Shown: piece after piece, positions 16,388 through 25,771 of the stretch | Position numbering within the stretch: position 1 is the first letter of the stretch | Layout: the number at the start of each line of letters is the position of its first letter | Source of the DNA: Bacillus sp. 2205SS5-2 | Lineage (GTDB): Bacteria > Bacillota > Bacilli > Bacillales > Bacillaceae_K | Length of the DNA: 64,000 nt | Direction of reading: 5' to 3' | Assembly: GCF_037024155.1 (NCBI RefSeq) | Contig: NZ_JAYKTS010000001.1 | Coordinates: 186,001 to 250,000, forward strand | Program-made: the position numbers and the translations under genes | Notes under the pieces: generated by a model | Told to the model about the DNA's origin: nothing | Databases searched by the model: none | The model's input: the letters and a program-made list of their open reading frames with translations, nothing else

Positions 16388-16416
16388 TCCGCACATGAAA
16401 ATGTGCGGCTTTTTTT
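16388..16416 (+). terminator. Terminator of the Gly/Tyr-rich gene
   Basis: CCGCACAT GAAA ATGTGCGG stem followed by CTTTTTTT. Confidence 0.92.
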
Positions 16417-16499
16417 GCTCATTTCATCTCCTATTTTGTTTATAATTCATTATTTGCTACAATAACCATAGAAACACATTCAATCTTGGGAGGACTATT

Positions 16500-17153
16500 A
16501 TGAAAAAATGGGCATTCGTTTCCGATTTTGATGGAACAATATCAACAAAGGATTTTTATTGGATCATCATTGAGAAATATTTTCCAAAAGGAAGAGAATT
16601 ATTTCAGGAATGGAAAGCAGGCAAGATGAAAGACATTGATTTTTTAAGTACTGTTTTTACTTCCATACAACAAGAAGAAGCAAAGATCATTCAAGACATT
16701 CATGAAATTCCGATTGATCCATATGTTCCAGACTTTATTCGAAACGTTCAGGCTGAGGGTGCTGATTTTTTTATTTTAAGCGCTGGAACGGATTACTATA
16801 TCCATCATCTTTTACAAAAATATAAAATTTCCGACGTTAAAGTCTTTTCAAATGAAGGAAGATACTCTGATCAAAACGTTCATCTATCGATTGATCCTGA
16901 ACATAAGCACTTCTCAGAGCGTTATGGAATTGATAAAACCAAAGTAATTGAGGAGTTAAAAGAAGTTTATGAAACTGTATACTTTATTGGAGATAGCGAG
17001 CCTGATTCACACCCAGCAAAAGTTGCAGATCTGACATTTGCAAAAGATGCACTTCAAGATCTACTTCGTCAAAATGAAGTTCCTTTTATTGCCGTGGATA
17101 CTTTTAAAGAAGTGGAAAGCTATTTACAAAAACAAGGAGTATTGTCTCGATGA
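16500..17153 (+). CDS. HAD-superfamily phosphatase (MtnX-like)
   Basis: The 217-residue cytoplasmic protein has HAD motif I DFDGT (residues 9-13), motif II around ILSAGTD, and motif IV GDSEPDSHPA, as in MtnX/SerB-type HAD phosphatases. Its last four bases (ATGA) overlap the start of the next gene, so the two are translationally coupled. That partner is glycerol-1-phosphate-dehydrogenase-like, and there is no methionine-salvage gene nearby. The substrate is therefore probably not the MtnX one but a phosphate made or used by the partner (inference). Confidence 0.85.
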   Translation: MKKWAFVSDFDGTISTKDFYWIIIEKYFPKGRELFQEWKAGKMKDIDFLSTVFTSIQQEEAKIIQDIHEIPIDPYVPDFIRNVQAEGADFFILSAGTDYYIHHLLQKYKISDVKVFSNEGRYSDQNVHLSIDPEHKHFSERYGIDKTKVIEELKEVYETVYFIGDSEPDSHPAKVADLTFAKDALQDLLRQNEVPFIAVDTFKEVESYLQKQGVLSR

Positions 17154-18199
17154 ACCAACCCGTAACGAGTATTCCTATCCCTGCAATTCTAGAAATTAGC
17201 CATGGAGCCATTCCGAAATTGGCCGAAATTTTAATGAGGCATCCATTCGAGAATGCCGTTATTTTATTGGATGATTTTTCAGAGAGTATTTTTAGTGCAG
17301 CCTTGAATAATGAACTTGAAATCAACGTAGAATTGAAGACGCTATCTCCAGAATTAGATTTAGAAGGGCTAATCAAAGAAGCTTTCAAGATGGCACGTTA
17401 TGATGTTGTCATTGCAATCGGGGGAGGACGTGTTGTTGATTTTGGAAAGTACATTGCTTTTTCAAGAAGAAGTCCATTTATCAGTATCCCTACTTCTGCA
17501 TCGAACGATGGCTTCGCCAGCAGCAATTGTTCTTTAGTTGTAGAAGGCAAAAAAACTACAGTTCCTGCAAAAGTACCATACGGGATCATCGTAGATTTAG
17601 ATGTCATCCAAACAGCCCCTGAACGATTTATTTTAGCCGGAGTTGGCGATTTAGTTTCTAATATTACCGCCTTATATGACTGGGAATTTGAAGATTCGCA
17701 TGGAAAAAGCACAGTCAATGCTTTTGCGCATATGATCAGCAAAAAAGCAGTTAATAGCTTCATCCGAACCCCCATGAATGATTTAAAAAATCCGATTTTT
17801 TTAAAAGAACTCATTAGCTCTTTAACTATGGGCGGCATTTCAACAGCGATAAGTGGTAATAGTGCCCCCATAAGTGGGTCTGAACATTTAATCTCTCATG
17901 CATTAGAGAAAATTAGTGCTAAACCAGAAATGCATGGAATCCAGGTCGGAATCGCCACCTATATCATGGCCCATGTACAAAACCACCGTGCAGAGAGAAT
18001 TAACAAAGTCTTCCAACGAACCGGATTTTTTGATTATGTAAAAACGTTATCCTTAAAAAAAGCCGAATACTCTCGGGCAATTGAAATAGCTCCGAGTATA
18101 AAACCAAATCGTTTTACTTATCTACATGATGATGGTTTTCGCGAAAAGGCACTTTCCTTTTTAGAAACAGATGACATTCTACAAGAATTATTCACTTAA
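17150..18199 (+). CDS. sn-Glycerol-1-phosphate dehydrogenase-like (EgsA/AraM family)
   Basis: The 349-residue member of the iron/zinc alcohol-dehydrogenase-like superfamily has nucleotide-binding IAIGGGRVVDFGKY and the PTSASNDGFASS loop. Metal-ligand regions are GVGDLVSN, GSEHLISHALE and MHGIQVGI. GSEHLxSHALE is characteristic of glycerol-1-phosphate dehydrogenases, which reduce DHAP to sn-glycerol-1-phosphate. At about 350 residues it is nearer archaeal-type EgsA than the longer B. subtilis AraM. It is coupled to the HAD phosphatase upstream. No PcrB-like prenyltransferase is in the window. Confidence 0.85.
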   Translation: MNQPVTSIPIPAILEISHGAIPKLAEILMRHPFENAVILLDDFSESIFSAALNNELEINVELKTLSPELDLEGLIKEAFKMARYDVVIAIGGGRVVDFGKYIAFSRRSPFISIPTSASNDGFASSNCSLVVEGKKTTVPAKVPYGIIVDLDVIQTAPERFILAGVGDLVSNITALYDWEFEDSHGKSTVNAFAHMISKKAVNSFIRTPMNDLKNPIFLKELISSLTMGGISTAISGNSAPISGSEHLISHALEKISAKPEMHGIQVGIATYIMAHVQNHRAERINKVFQRTGFFDYVKTLSLKKAEYSRAIEIAPSIKPNRFTYLHDDGFREKALSFLETDDILQELFT

Positions 18200-18274
18200 G
18201 ATTCAGCTAATTAACTGAGAAGAAACAAATTAGATATTTTTTGCAGGCTACTTATATAGGTGTGTAGGCTAAAT

Positions 18275-18311
18275 AAAAAAATCATGGACATAATATCCAA
18301 GATGTTTTTTT
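18275..18311. terminator. Bidirectional terminator
   Basis: An A-run, an imperfect ATCATGGA...TCCAAGAT stem and a T-run separate the convergent dehydrogenase and helicase genes. Confidence 0.7.
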
Positions 18312-18363
18312 CACTTAATAGATCAGGCATTTCAACAACTTAGTGATTGCTTTCTAAACAGAA

Positions 18364-20691
18364 TTAAACGCGCACTTGCACCTTTCGTTTTCGCTGTTTC
18401 ATCGGTTGACGGCAAAGTGGACAATCCTTTTCTTCTTCATGGGAATTAATTCTCATCCAGCCATTACAGCTAGGACTTTCACAATCCCATACTAGTAGTG
18501 TCGTCCATTGTTTCTTGATCGTCTGGACCTCTTTTCGTTCTCTTCTGATTGACGTATCAATTTCTGATTTCGCATCTGAATATGGTTGAATAAAAAAGCG
18601 CGACACAGCTACTTTATCTCCTCTGTAATAAGCAGGAGAGGAGATGTATAATTCCTCTTGCGCACGAGTAATAGCTACGTACGCTAACCGACGTTCTTCT
18701 TCCACCGCATGTAGGACGACATTATCCTCTTGCCTCGAAGCCTGCGAGGATATCATATCTTTTCGTTTATCAGCTTCTAATGAAGAACTATGAGGGAGTA
18801 TTGATTCAGACCCTCCAATCAGAAAGACTACAGGAAACTCAAGGCCTTTTGATTTGTGTATGGTCATTAGGGAAACCACATCAGAATCTGTCTTATTCCC
18901 TCTTTCCTCCATCTCTCTGTTTTTTTCTATAATATCATCGATGAATGAAATAAATTGTGCGACAGTATCAAACTGAGCAGCCGAAACTTCTAACTCTGAT
19001 AGCGTTTCTTTTACCACTTCCTTGTGCAAAGTTAAGCTTTTTCGATCATCGGTTTCTAAGTATTTATCGTAGAAAGTTCGTATTTTTCGAATGGCTTGCT
19101 TGGCAGAAAGTTTGGTCAAAGATTGAATTAAACTAATCCGCTCTGATAGCTGCTTTTTTTGAAATGGTTTTAATTTAGGCATCTTTAATAAATGCTCAAT
19201 GACTTGTGTTTTAGGATAAAATAGCTCTTCTTCTTCAATAAATCGATATGCCGTATCTCTTTGCAAGTACATAGTAGGTAAAATGTTTTTTAGTGCCTCG
19301 GTGTTTTTCCCATTTAAAGCGATACGAAGATAATCAAGCACGGGTTTGACAATAGAATGCTCATAAAAAGAATCACCGCGACTATAGGATACAAATGGTA
19401 TATCATGGAGCACCATTTGCTCAAATATTGCCCGACTACTACTAATGGTTCGGTGTAAAATAGCAAAATCCTGATAAGACTGCTCCTTACTAGTTACCGC
19501 CCTCTTAATGTGTTCTATAATCAAATTCGCTTCTTCATCGGTTGTATTTGGACGTAAAAAAACCGGCTGAGATGAATTAGTCTTTGTCGCTTTCAAGGTT
19601 TTCCCATGTCTCATTGTATTGTTGGCAATGAGTTCGTTCGCTAACGATAAGATGTTTTGTGACGAACGATAATTTACATCCAGATAGATTTTAGTTGTTG
19701 CAGGAAAATCTTGATCAAAACCGAGAATAATCGAACTATCTGCTCCGTTAAAAGAATAGATTGTTTGATCATCATCTCCAACAACAAACACATTTTTATC
19801 AGGATTTGCAATCATTTTAATTAATTCATACTGTAAAGGATTCGTATCTTGCCATTCGTCACATAAGATATATTGAAAACGTTGCTGAAGATTCGCTAAG
19901 ATCGACGGATTCTTCTTTAAGAGAAAATAAGATTCCAACAACATATCATCGAAATCAATAAATTGATTTCGATGTTTCCAACTTTCATATTTTACAAAAA
20001 TTTCTTTGATTTCTTTTTCAATTTTGGTTTTACAGGGAACTTGATCTACCGAAATCATCTTATTCTTATAGTGAGAAAGTAGTGATAAAATGGTTTCTGG
20101 TTCATATGAATCTCCAAGTTTCATTTCCTTTAATATGATTTTGACTGCAGTATGTTTGTACTTCTCGTTGCTTAATATGTTTTGTGTAAAACCCTGCCAT
20201 TTTAATATGGAAAGGAAAATTGAGTGAAACGTCCCAGTTGTTACATTAGAAATCATTGAGCGTGAAATCCTAGGTAGCTGTTCCATTCTCGCTTTCATTT
20301 CTAAGGCTGCTTTTTTCGTGAAAGTCAGTAGTAAAATATGCTTAGGTTTCACTTGACGAACAGACATTAAATAGCCCGCTCTAGAAATGAGAACTCTCGT
20401 TTTCCCACTTCCTGCTCCCGCTAAAACGAGAGCAGGGCCTTGTCCATGACGAACCGCTTCTATTTGCGGTTGATTTAAGAAAACGCCATTCTGTTCAAGT
20501 GAACGAAAAAAATAAGCATCTGAATGCTCTCCTGAAACCAACTCTACCGAAGTCTGGGCACTTGCGATCGTTGCTTTCGTTTGTAGAGATTTGGTTGAAC
20601 CAATTGGTTGAGTGTGATAGAGAATGGATGAAACATTTTGGCTAGGAGGATTTTGTAGATCCGCTCTTGGTGTACTAGAAGTATTATTCAT
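18364..20691 (-). CDS. yjcD: UvrD/Rep-family DNA helicase (YjcD-like)
   Basis: The 775-residue SF1A helicase has Walker A AGAGSGKTRVL (about residue 91), motif II DEWQDTNP, motif III VVGDDDQTIYSFNGA, the YRSSQNI motif and C-terminal motifs MTIHKSKGLEFPVVF and VAITRAQEELY. The extreme C-terminus carries a four-cysteine zinc-ribbon-like module (CESPSCNGW...CPLCRQP), a feature of the YjcD subgroup not found in PcrA. It should unwind DNA during repair or replication. The first 75 residues are an extra, poorly structured stretch before the Q-motif. Confidence 0.9.
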   Translation of the reverse strand: MNNTSSTPRADLQNPPSQNVSSILYHTQPIGSTKSLQTKATIASAQTSVELVSGEHSDAYFFRSLEQNGVFLNQPQIEAVRHGQGPALVLAGAGSGKTRVLISRAGYLMSVRQVKPKHILLLTFTKKAALEMKARMEQLPRISRSMISNVTTGTFHSIFLSILKWQGFTQNILSNEKYKHTAVKIILKEMKLGDSYEPETILSLLSHYKNKMISVDQVPCKTKIEKEIKEIFVKYESWKHRNQFIDFDDMLLESYFLLKKNPSILANLQQRFQYILCDEWQDTNPLQYELIKMIANPDKNVFVVGDDDQTIYSFNGADSSIILGFDQDFPATTKIYLDVNYRSSQNILSLANELIANNTMRHGKTLKATKTNSSQPVFLRPNTTDEEANLIIEHIKRAVTSKEQSYQDFAILHRTISSSRAIFEQMVLHDIPFVSYSRGDSFYEHSIVKPVLDYLRIALNGKNTEALKNILPTMYLQRDTAYRFIEEEELFYPKTQVIEHLLKMPKLKPFQKKQLSERISLIQSLTKLSAKQAIRKIRTFYDKYLETDDRKSLTLHKEVVKETLSELEVSAAQFDTVAQFISFIDDIIEKNREMEERGNKTDSDVVSLMTIHKSKGLEFPVVFLIGGSESILPHSSSLEADKRKDMISSQASRQEDNVVLHAVEEERRLAYVAITRAQEELYISSPAYYRGDKVAVSRFFIQPYSDAKSEIDTSIRRERKEVQTIKKQWTTLLVWDCESPSCNGWMRINSHEEEKDCPLCRQPMKQRKRKVQVRV

Positions 20692-20842
20692 TGGTTTGCT
20701 TCCTCCTCAGTGTCGACTCATTATTTAATAGTAACAGATTTTCTAATAAGTTTGGTTCTGAAATGATCATTTGTTTGATGTTTAGTCATGATAATTGTTG
20801 GGAAAACCTAAAGAAAATGATGTAAAGGGGATGGATACAAAA

Positions 20843-21142
20843 ATGATTATTATCTACATGAGTTTGACGGTTATTATTTTAACACTCATATATTTAGGTT
20901 TTCACGTGTTTCGAACGTATCAAAACACTCAGCATATTATTCAAGAGGTCAATAAAACCATTTTAAATATTCAAAATGATGTAGAGGGTATTAAGCAAGA
21001 GTCAAATGCTCTTTCTCATAAACAGCACACCTTAGAGATTGATTTCAAGCAAAAAACAAACGCTATAAAACAAACTGTTGATTTTGCTAAGCAAACCCCG
21101 CGCTTAATACATCAAGTTTGGAAAGCTGGTAATGGAAAATAA
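20843..21142 (+). CDS. Small membrane-anchored coiled-coil protein (DUF948-like)
   Basis: The 99-residue protein has one N-terminal membrane helix (MIIIYMSLTVIILTLIYLGF), then a heptad-rich helix with Asn/Gln (NKTILNIQNDVEGIKQESNAL). This resembles the DUF948/YtxG family of general-stress-associated membrane proteins. I prefer ATG 20843, with AAGGGGAT upstream, over the longer frame from 20795. A terminator follows. The function is unknown. Confidence 0.7.
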   Translation: MIIIYMSLTVIILTLIYLGFHVFRTYQNTQHIIQEVNKTILNIQNDVEGIKQESNALSHKQHTLEIDFKQKTNAIKQTVDFAKQTPRLIHQVWKAGNGK

Positions 21143-21223
21143 GAAAATCATTAAATTCCACGAATCAGGCATTACATCTTGCCGATTATCATATGATAGA
21201 AACTAACATGATTTTTTACTCGC

Positions 21224-21254
21224 ACCCCCTAATGAAAATGGGGGTTATTTTTTT
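21224..21254 (+). terminator. Terminator
   Basis: ACCCCC...GGGGGT stem followed by TATTTTTTT, ending the DUF948-like gene's transcript. Confidence 0.8.
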
Positions 21255-21261
21255 GCCATCT

Positions 21262-22640
21262 GACTATAACTGATAATACAACAAACAGGCAAGTACGTGG
21301 CTTTTAATGGTGGGTAAACCCTGTCATAGAAACTGTGAGGAATCGATTGTTGCACACCGCCTTGTTGACCAAGTTTCACTTGGATCACGTACAGAAAAAT
21401 GTCGATGTACAATCTTTTCCACTGTTTGTTAACTACTGTTTAGGATGGTGTTAAGAATGGACGTATTGTTAAAGAATTGTGCTGGTTTAGATGTTCATCA
21501 GAAAGAGATTGTGGCTTGTGTCATTCGAGAAGATTCAGATGGACATTCCGTTACCGAAATTCAATCCTTTCCAACGATGACCAAAGATTTATATGAATTA
21601 CTAAAGTGGCTAGAACAATGCAACGTTACTCACGTCGCATTAGAAAGCACAGGAATCTATTGGAAGCCAATCTTTAATGTTATTGAAGACTACTTTGATA
21701 TTACATTAGCTAATGCACAACGAATTAAAAATGTACCAGGACGCAAAACAGACGTTGCCGATTCAGAATGGATTGCGAAATTACTTCAACATGGGTTGAT
21801 TGAAAAGAGTTTTGTCCCTCCAACAGATATTCGTGAACTGAGAGATTTAACGAGATTACGCAAGAAATGGGTTGGAAATATAACCGCAGAGAAAAACAGA
21901 ATACAAAAAACATTAGAGTGTTCGAATATAAAATTGGGCTCTGTAATCTCCGATGTTTTTGGTGTTTCAGGACGAAAACTACTCTCAAAGCTTGTAGATC
22001 AGGGGTATGTGGATCCGAAAGATGTGCTAGAAACAATCCATTTTAAAATGATGCCAAAAGCGCAACAAATTTCTGATTCCCTTTTCGGCACACTTAATAC
22101 ACACCAAATCTTTTTGATTCGCCAATCCTGGAATCACATCATCTTCCTAGAGGAACAATTAGAGAAACTTGAAAAACAAATTCAAGAATTGTTAAAACCT
22201 TATAAGGAACAAGTCGATTTACTGTTAACCATTCCCGGAGTAAAAGAGAACTCAGTCGCAAGCATTATTGCTGAAATCGGCATTGAAATGAGTCAATTCC
22301 CATCAGCACAACATCTAGCATCATGGGCGGGCTTAGCACCAGGAAATCACGAAAGTGCGGGTAAAAAAAAGCACCCGAACAACCAAAGGGAATCCACACA
22401 TAAAATCGACATTATGTGAAGTTGCATGGGCTATCTCTAGGACAAAAAACACATGGTTGGCAGGTAAGTACTGGTCATTGGCAGCTCGACGTGGGAAGAA
22501 AAAGGCATTAATCGCAATCGCACATAAGACGTTAAAAATTATCTATCATATTTTGTCTGGAAAACAACCGTTTATTGAGTACTCAAACTCATTAGCTTAA
22601 CCACTTTTCAATTTGAATATACTTCTGGCTATTGAAAAAA
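21262..22640 (+). mobile_element. IS110-family insertion sequence, transposase frameshifted
   Basis: The single transposase gene is preceded by about 180 bp of non-coding DNA with several short inverted repeats (for example CAAGTTTCACTTG at 21370-21382). IS110 elements have no terminal inverted repeats, so the exact ends cannot be placed by eye. In this family the non-coding end can encode the bridge RNA that pairs with target and donor DNA; 21265-21444 is the candidate. The limits given are approximate. Confidence 0.7.
21445..22600 (+). pseudogene. IS110-family DEDD transposase, frameshift at poly-A
   Basis: The N-terminal RuvC-like domain has GLDVHQKEIVAC (D), ALESTGIYW (E) and GRKTDVADSEWIAKLL (DxxD). 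The C-terminal Transposase_20 domain has LLTIPGVKENSVASIIAEIG and WAGLAPGNHESAGK, the region of the catalytic Ser. At the eight-A run 22362-22369 the frame breaks. The first frame ends at 22419; the continuation (KSTRTTKGNPHIKSTLCEVAWA...) runs in another frame to 22600. A one-base indel in the run restores a protein of about 385 residues, the family length. It could be a sequencing error or programmed slippage. Confidence 0.8.
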
Positions 22641-22759
22641 GTTTTAAAATCAATAGTTCTCTTTCTTATTGCCCTTTTTAAGAAAAAAAGACAAATAACA
22701 AAATTCCCAGGCACGAATGATATTCTTAAACCATAATTAAGTTCCCGACCTTTTCACAT

Positions 22760-22787
22760 AAAAAAACCAAGTTTCCTTGGTTTTTTT
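22760..22787 (-). terminator. Terminator of the YihY-family gene
   Basis: AAAAAACCAAG / CTTGGTTTTTT stem overlapping the end of the gene region. Confidence 0.85.
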
Positions 22788-23643
22788 ATGCATTGAGTGA
22801 TCGATCTTGACCAGTCGGTTTACTTGTGGACATTATAGTTCGGTGGTAAATAGCATTGATTTCTCCGCCAATAACAAGAGCAAGCCCGGTTAAATATAAC
22901 CAAATCATAAGCACAATTACCCCTCCAATACTACCATAAGTATCAGAATAGCTTCCAAAGTTACTTACATAAAACGAAAAACCGAGTGAAATCGCTAACC
23001 ATAAAAGTGTCGCTACTACTGCTCCAGGAAATACATGTTTATATGGATAATGTTTATTCGGAGCTAAATGATAAAGAAACGCCAATACGAATGAAATGAT
23101 TACAATAGCGACCACCCACCGAAGCAACGAAAATAGCATCTTGAATTCAGAAGGTATACTAATATAACTTGAAATAAAATCTAAAATAACATTTCCAAAT
23201 ACCGGCAACAATAGTGCAATGATGAAAGCAATTAGTAGGCCAATCGTTAAAACAATTGATAACAAGCGAATTTTTATAAATGACCGTGTTTCTTTCATAT
23301 CAAAAGCAACATTCATGGAATGAATAAAGGCTTGGACTCCATTTGACGCGGACCAAATTGTACCGATAATACCAAATGTCAATAATCCACCATTGGGTGA
23401 TGTAACAATTTCCATGACATTTTCCTCTATTAATGTAGCTGTATCAGGTGGTAATACATCACGTATAAAATTAATGGCTTTGATTGGTTCAATTGATAGA
23501 TAAGGTAAAATGGATAGCAAAAGAATCAAAATTGGAAATATTGATAAAACATAGTAATACGACTGCTCTGCAGCCAACCCTGTCGCCCGATCTTTTTTCA
23601 TTTCTTTTAAAAGTTGTTTCCCATAGTCTATATAGGTTTTCAT
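22786..23643 (-). CDS. YihY/BrkB-family inner-membrane protein
   Basis: The 285-residue protein has about six membrane helices. The family pattern is clear: an amphipathic start, GLAAEQSYYYVLSIFPILILLLS, then SNGVQAFIHSMNVAFD and the conserved C-terminal LYLTGLALVIGGEINAIYH. Older annotations as ribonuclease BN are not supported for this family. Its transport or envelope role is undefined. It is monocistronic. Confidence 0.88.
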   Translation of the reverse strand: MKTYIDYGKQLLKEMKKDRATGLAAEQSYYYVLSIFPILILLLSILPYLSIEPIKAINFIRDVLPPDTATLIEENVMEIVTSPNGGLLTFGIIGTIWSASNGVQAFIHSMNVAFDMKETRSFIKIRLLSIVLTIGLLIAFIIALLLPVFGNVILDFISSYISIPSEFKMLFSLLRWVVAIVIISFVLAFLYHLAPNKHYPYKHVFPGAVVATLLWLAISLGFSFYVSNFGSYSDTYGSIGGVIVLMIWLYLTGLALVIGGEINAIYHRTIMSTSKPTGQDRSLNA

Positions 23644-23765
23644 AAGTTTAAACTCCCCCCTTCTACCAATCTATACCCCCTGTTATTGAATTCAATCACT
23701 AAAAGAATAAATATATTTGTTTAAATAATAAAATTATAGTCTTGTAATTTTATTTTCTGCCTCGG

Positions 23766-24728
23766 TTAGGAAAAGTATTCATTAATATCCCTATCCATTG
23801 CTGCCTCTTTTTGCTTATCTGACACATGCGTATACTTTTGAGTCGTGTTGAGGTTGCTATGCCCCAGAAGTTCCTGCACAGTTCGAATATCTTTCCCCTC
23901 TCGAACCAGATGTGTCGCGAATGAATGACGGAGCTTATGACTTGAGATTGACTTGTTCTTTGCTCCTTCTTGATTCCATGATTTATTTATCATTTCCGTT
24001 ATTTCTTGAATTCTTCTCCTGGAGATTCGCTTTCCTCTTCTGGAGATAAACAATGCGTTCCGATCACTCTTCATCGGAAATTGCCGCTCTTGTTCAATGT
24101 AGATCAAGATTTCAGCAAACAATTGTGAAGGCAGTGGAATATATCTTGTCTTATTTCCTTTTCCTACTATCGACAACCCTTGTTTTTCTTGATGCAATGA
24201 GGATAGATTTAAAGCATGAACTTCCGCAACACGTAAACCTGCAAATGCCATTAAGCCAAGCATCACTTTATTTCGCTTTATATGTTGTTTTTGAGAAACG
24301 AATTTTACTTGATTAAAAAAAGGTTTCAGCTCTTCTGTTTCTAAGTATTCAGGAAGTCGACCTTTTGGTTCCTTCGCACTTTCTAAATTGTTGGCAGGAT
24401 TATGGGTAACAAGATCGTAATCCAGCATACACTTAAAAAATGAACGTAAAGCAGTCAATCTTCTGTTACGAGTTGTCGCAGAATTTTGACGTTTCGTTTT
24501 CAGCTCATTCAAGTATAGGGTGATATGTAATTTTTTTGTTTCTTCTAGGGAGACCCATTCATTATTTCGCCGAGTGAAAAACTCTAAAAAGAAATAGATA
24601 TCACGCAAATAATTTTCAATCGTAAACATAGAATATTCTTTATTATCCATATGTGTTTTAAATAATACAAGTTCTTGCTCATACCAGTCTGTAATCCTAT
24701 CATACGTTGTATTCAAAAATATTCTCAC
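23766..24728 (-). CDS. XerC/D-type tyrosine recombinase
   Basis: The 320-residue protein has an N-terminal SAM-like core-binding domain (about 20-105) and a C-terminal catalytic domain. It has Arg in [10 protein letters not shown], His-x-x-Arg in [13 protein letters not shown], His in [13 protein letters not shown] and the Tyr nucleophile in that last motif, so the catalytic set is complete. The length fits XerC/XerD/CodV-type chromosomal recombinases more than prophage integrases. No prophage or att-like repeat is visible nearby, so its target is unknown. AAGGGTGAG precedes the start. Confidence 0.85.
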   Translation of the reverse strand: MRIFLNTTYDRITDWYEQELVLFKTHMDNKEYSMFTIENYLRDIYFFLEFFTRRNNEWVSLEETKKLHITLYLNELKTKRQNSATTRNRRLTALRSFFKCMLDYDLVTHNPANNLESAKEPKGRLPEYLETEELKPFFNQVKFVSQKQHIKRNKVMLGLMAFAGLRVAEVHALNLSSLHQEKQGLSIVGKGNKTRYIPLPSQLFAEILIYIEQERQFPMKSDRNALFISRRGKRISRRRIQEITEMINKSWNQEGAKNKSISSHKLRHSFATHLVREGKDIRTVQELLGHSNLNTTQKYTHVSDKQKEAAMDRDINEYFS

Positions 24729-24883
24729 CCTTCCACTTTCCTTCTACTAATTATACTATGAATCTACAAAAACCGCACATAAGAGATATTATGCGCGGTA
24801 ATCCTGTTAAATTGATTTAAATGCTATTAAGTACCTCTTAATCTAACAACACCCATGTAACAAATCCATGAAATTATCCTTTA

Positions 24884-25771
24884 TTAGGAAGTTAATTCTT
24901 GAATCACATCTGCCAATATTTCGACGGTTCGATATTCTTCCTCAAGCGAATTTTCAACTCCTCCCACTTCCAAGATAATCGCTTTGTTAAAAAGATCTTG
25001 ATTGTAGGTGTTTTCCGTTTCCAAACTAGATTTTACGATGACACCTCTTGAAAGACCAGGATAGGATTCTTCAATTTTATTGTGAAGTAATTCTGCAAAC
25101 TCCACATTTTTCTGATAGTGCTGATTTAATGATGAAGCTATGAAAATTATTTTGGCATAATCTTTTCCATCAATAGAAATGGTTGTCTGTTTTCTTGCTT
25201 GAGAATCTCGGTGAATATCAAAGACCATTTCAATACTCTTATATTGATCCAAAGCTACTTCAAGTGGCTTTCTAGAAATGGTATAGGCGTCTGAAAACGA
25301 CATCCTTCTGTCTTCTACGATTTCCAACGTTTTCGTTTGATCATGAAGAACATCAATATTTCTTTCAATTAATTCTCGCGTTAATCTTTCTCCAACTAAG
25401 GTAATATATTTCTTTTCGTTATGCACACCCATTAAAGAAGGCTTTTCTAGTTCAGAAGCGAACGATTCTGTATCATGTGTATGGTAGATATAAACAAGTG
25501 GTTCTCGCTCAACGACAATGGAAGGTTGCATCAATTCACCTAGAGACTTCGTAGAAACATATAATCCATTAAAGAGAAATAGCCAGGAAAGAGTAAATAA
25601 GACGACGATTATACTACTTGACAGAATGGAAAATTGCCTCCATTTTCGTTTTCTTTGTATTTTTCGGGCTCTTTGATTTAGGATATTTTTAGTTGAGTTA
25701 ATGAACTCTTCTCGCGGGTTCAGTGGATAGGATTCTTTCATAAGATTAAACAAATCTTGATCCTTTTGCAT
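24884..25771 (-). CDS. SpoIIP-type cell-wall hydrolase with cytoplasmic anti-sigma-like N-terminus
   Basis: The 295-residue protein has a charged cytoplasmic segment (1-45), a single membrane helix (about 47-69) and an external domain matching SpoIIP: VYIYHTHDTESF (93-104), a DIHRD motif and LEVGGVEN near the end. These are the regions of the zinc-dependent amidase centre. It is shorter than SpoIIP of B. subtilis, and its gene overlaps by 26 bases that of an ECF sigma factor. The topology and position are those of a membrane anti-sigma factor (inference). The start at 25771 is set by GAGGAGG 9 bases upstream. Confidence 0.8.
   Translation of the reverse strand: MQKDQDLFNLMKESYPLNPREEFINSTKNILNQRARKIQRKRKWRQFSILSSSIIVVLFTLSWLFLFNGLYVSTKSLGELMQPSIVVEREPLVYIYHTHDTESFASELEKPSLMGVHNEKKYITLVGERLTRELIERNIDVLHDQTKTLEIVEDRRMSFSDAYTISRKPLEVALDQYKSIEMVFDIHRDSQARKQTTISIDGKDYAKIIFIASSLNQHYQKNVEFAELLHNKIEESYPGLSRGVIVKSSLETENTYNQDLFNKAIILEVGGVENSLEEEYRTVEILADVIQELTS

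Noticed and set aside
16209..16398. Ser/Ile/Arg-rich and Asp/Met-rich frames over the Gly/Tyr repeat gene
   Set aside because: They are shadow frames of the repeat; the Gly/Tyr frame alone has a good ribosome binding site and a terminator directly after it.
22786..23643. Annotation as ribonuclease BN
   Set aside because: The YihY/BrkB family was mis-assigned historically; the sequence shows only membrane helices and no nuclease motif.
23766..24728. Tyrosine recombinase as evidence of a prophage or genomic island
   Set aside because: No tRNA, att-like repeat, phage structural gene or excisionase is nearby; it looks like a Xer-type chromosomal enzyme.
24770..24799. Hairpin ACCGCACATAA/TTATGCGCGGT as a terminator
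   Set aside because: It has a mismatch and no T-run on either strand; it may be incidental or a weak structure between the recombinase and the SpoIIP-like gene.
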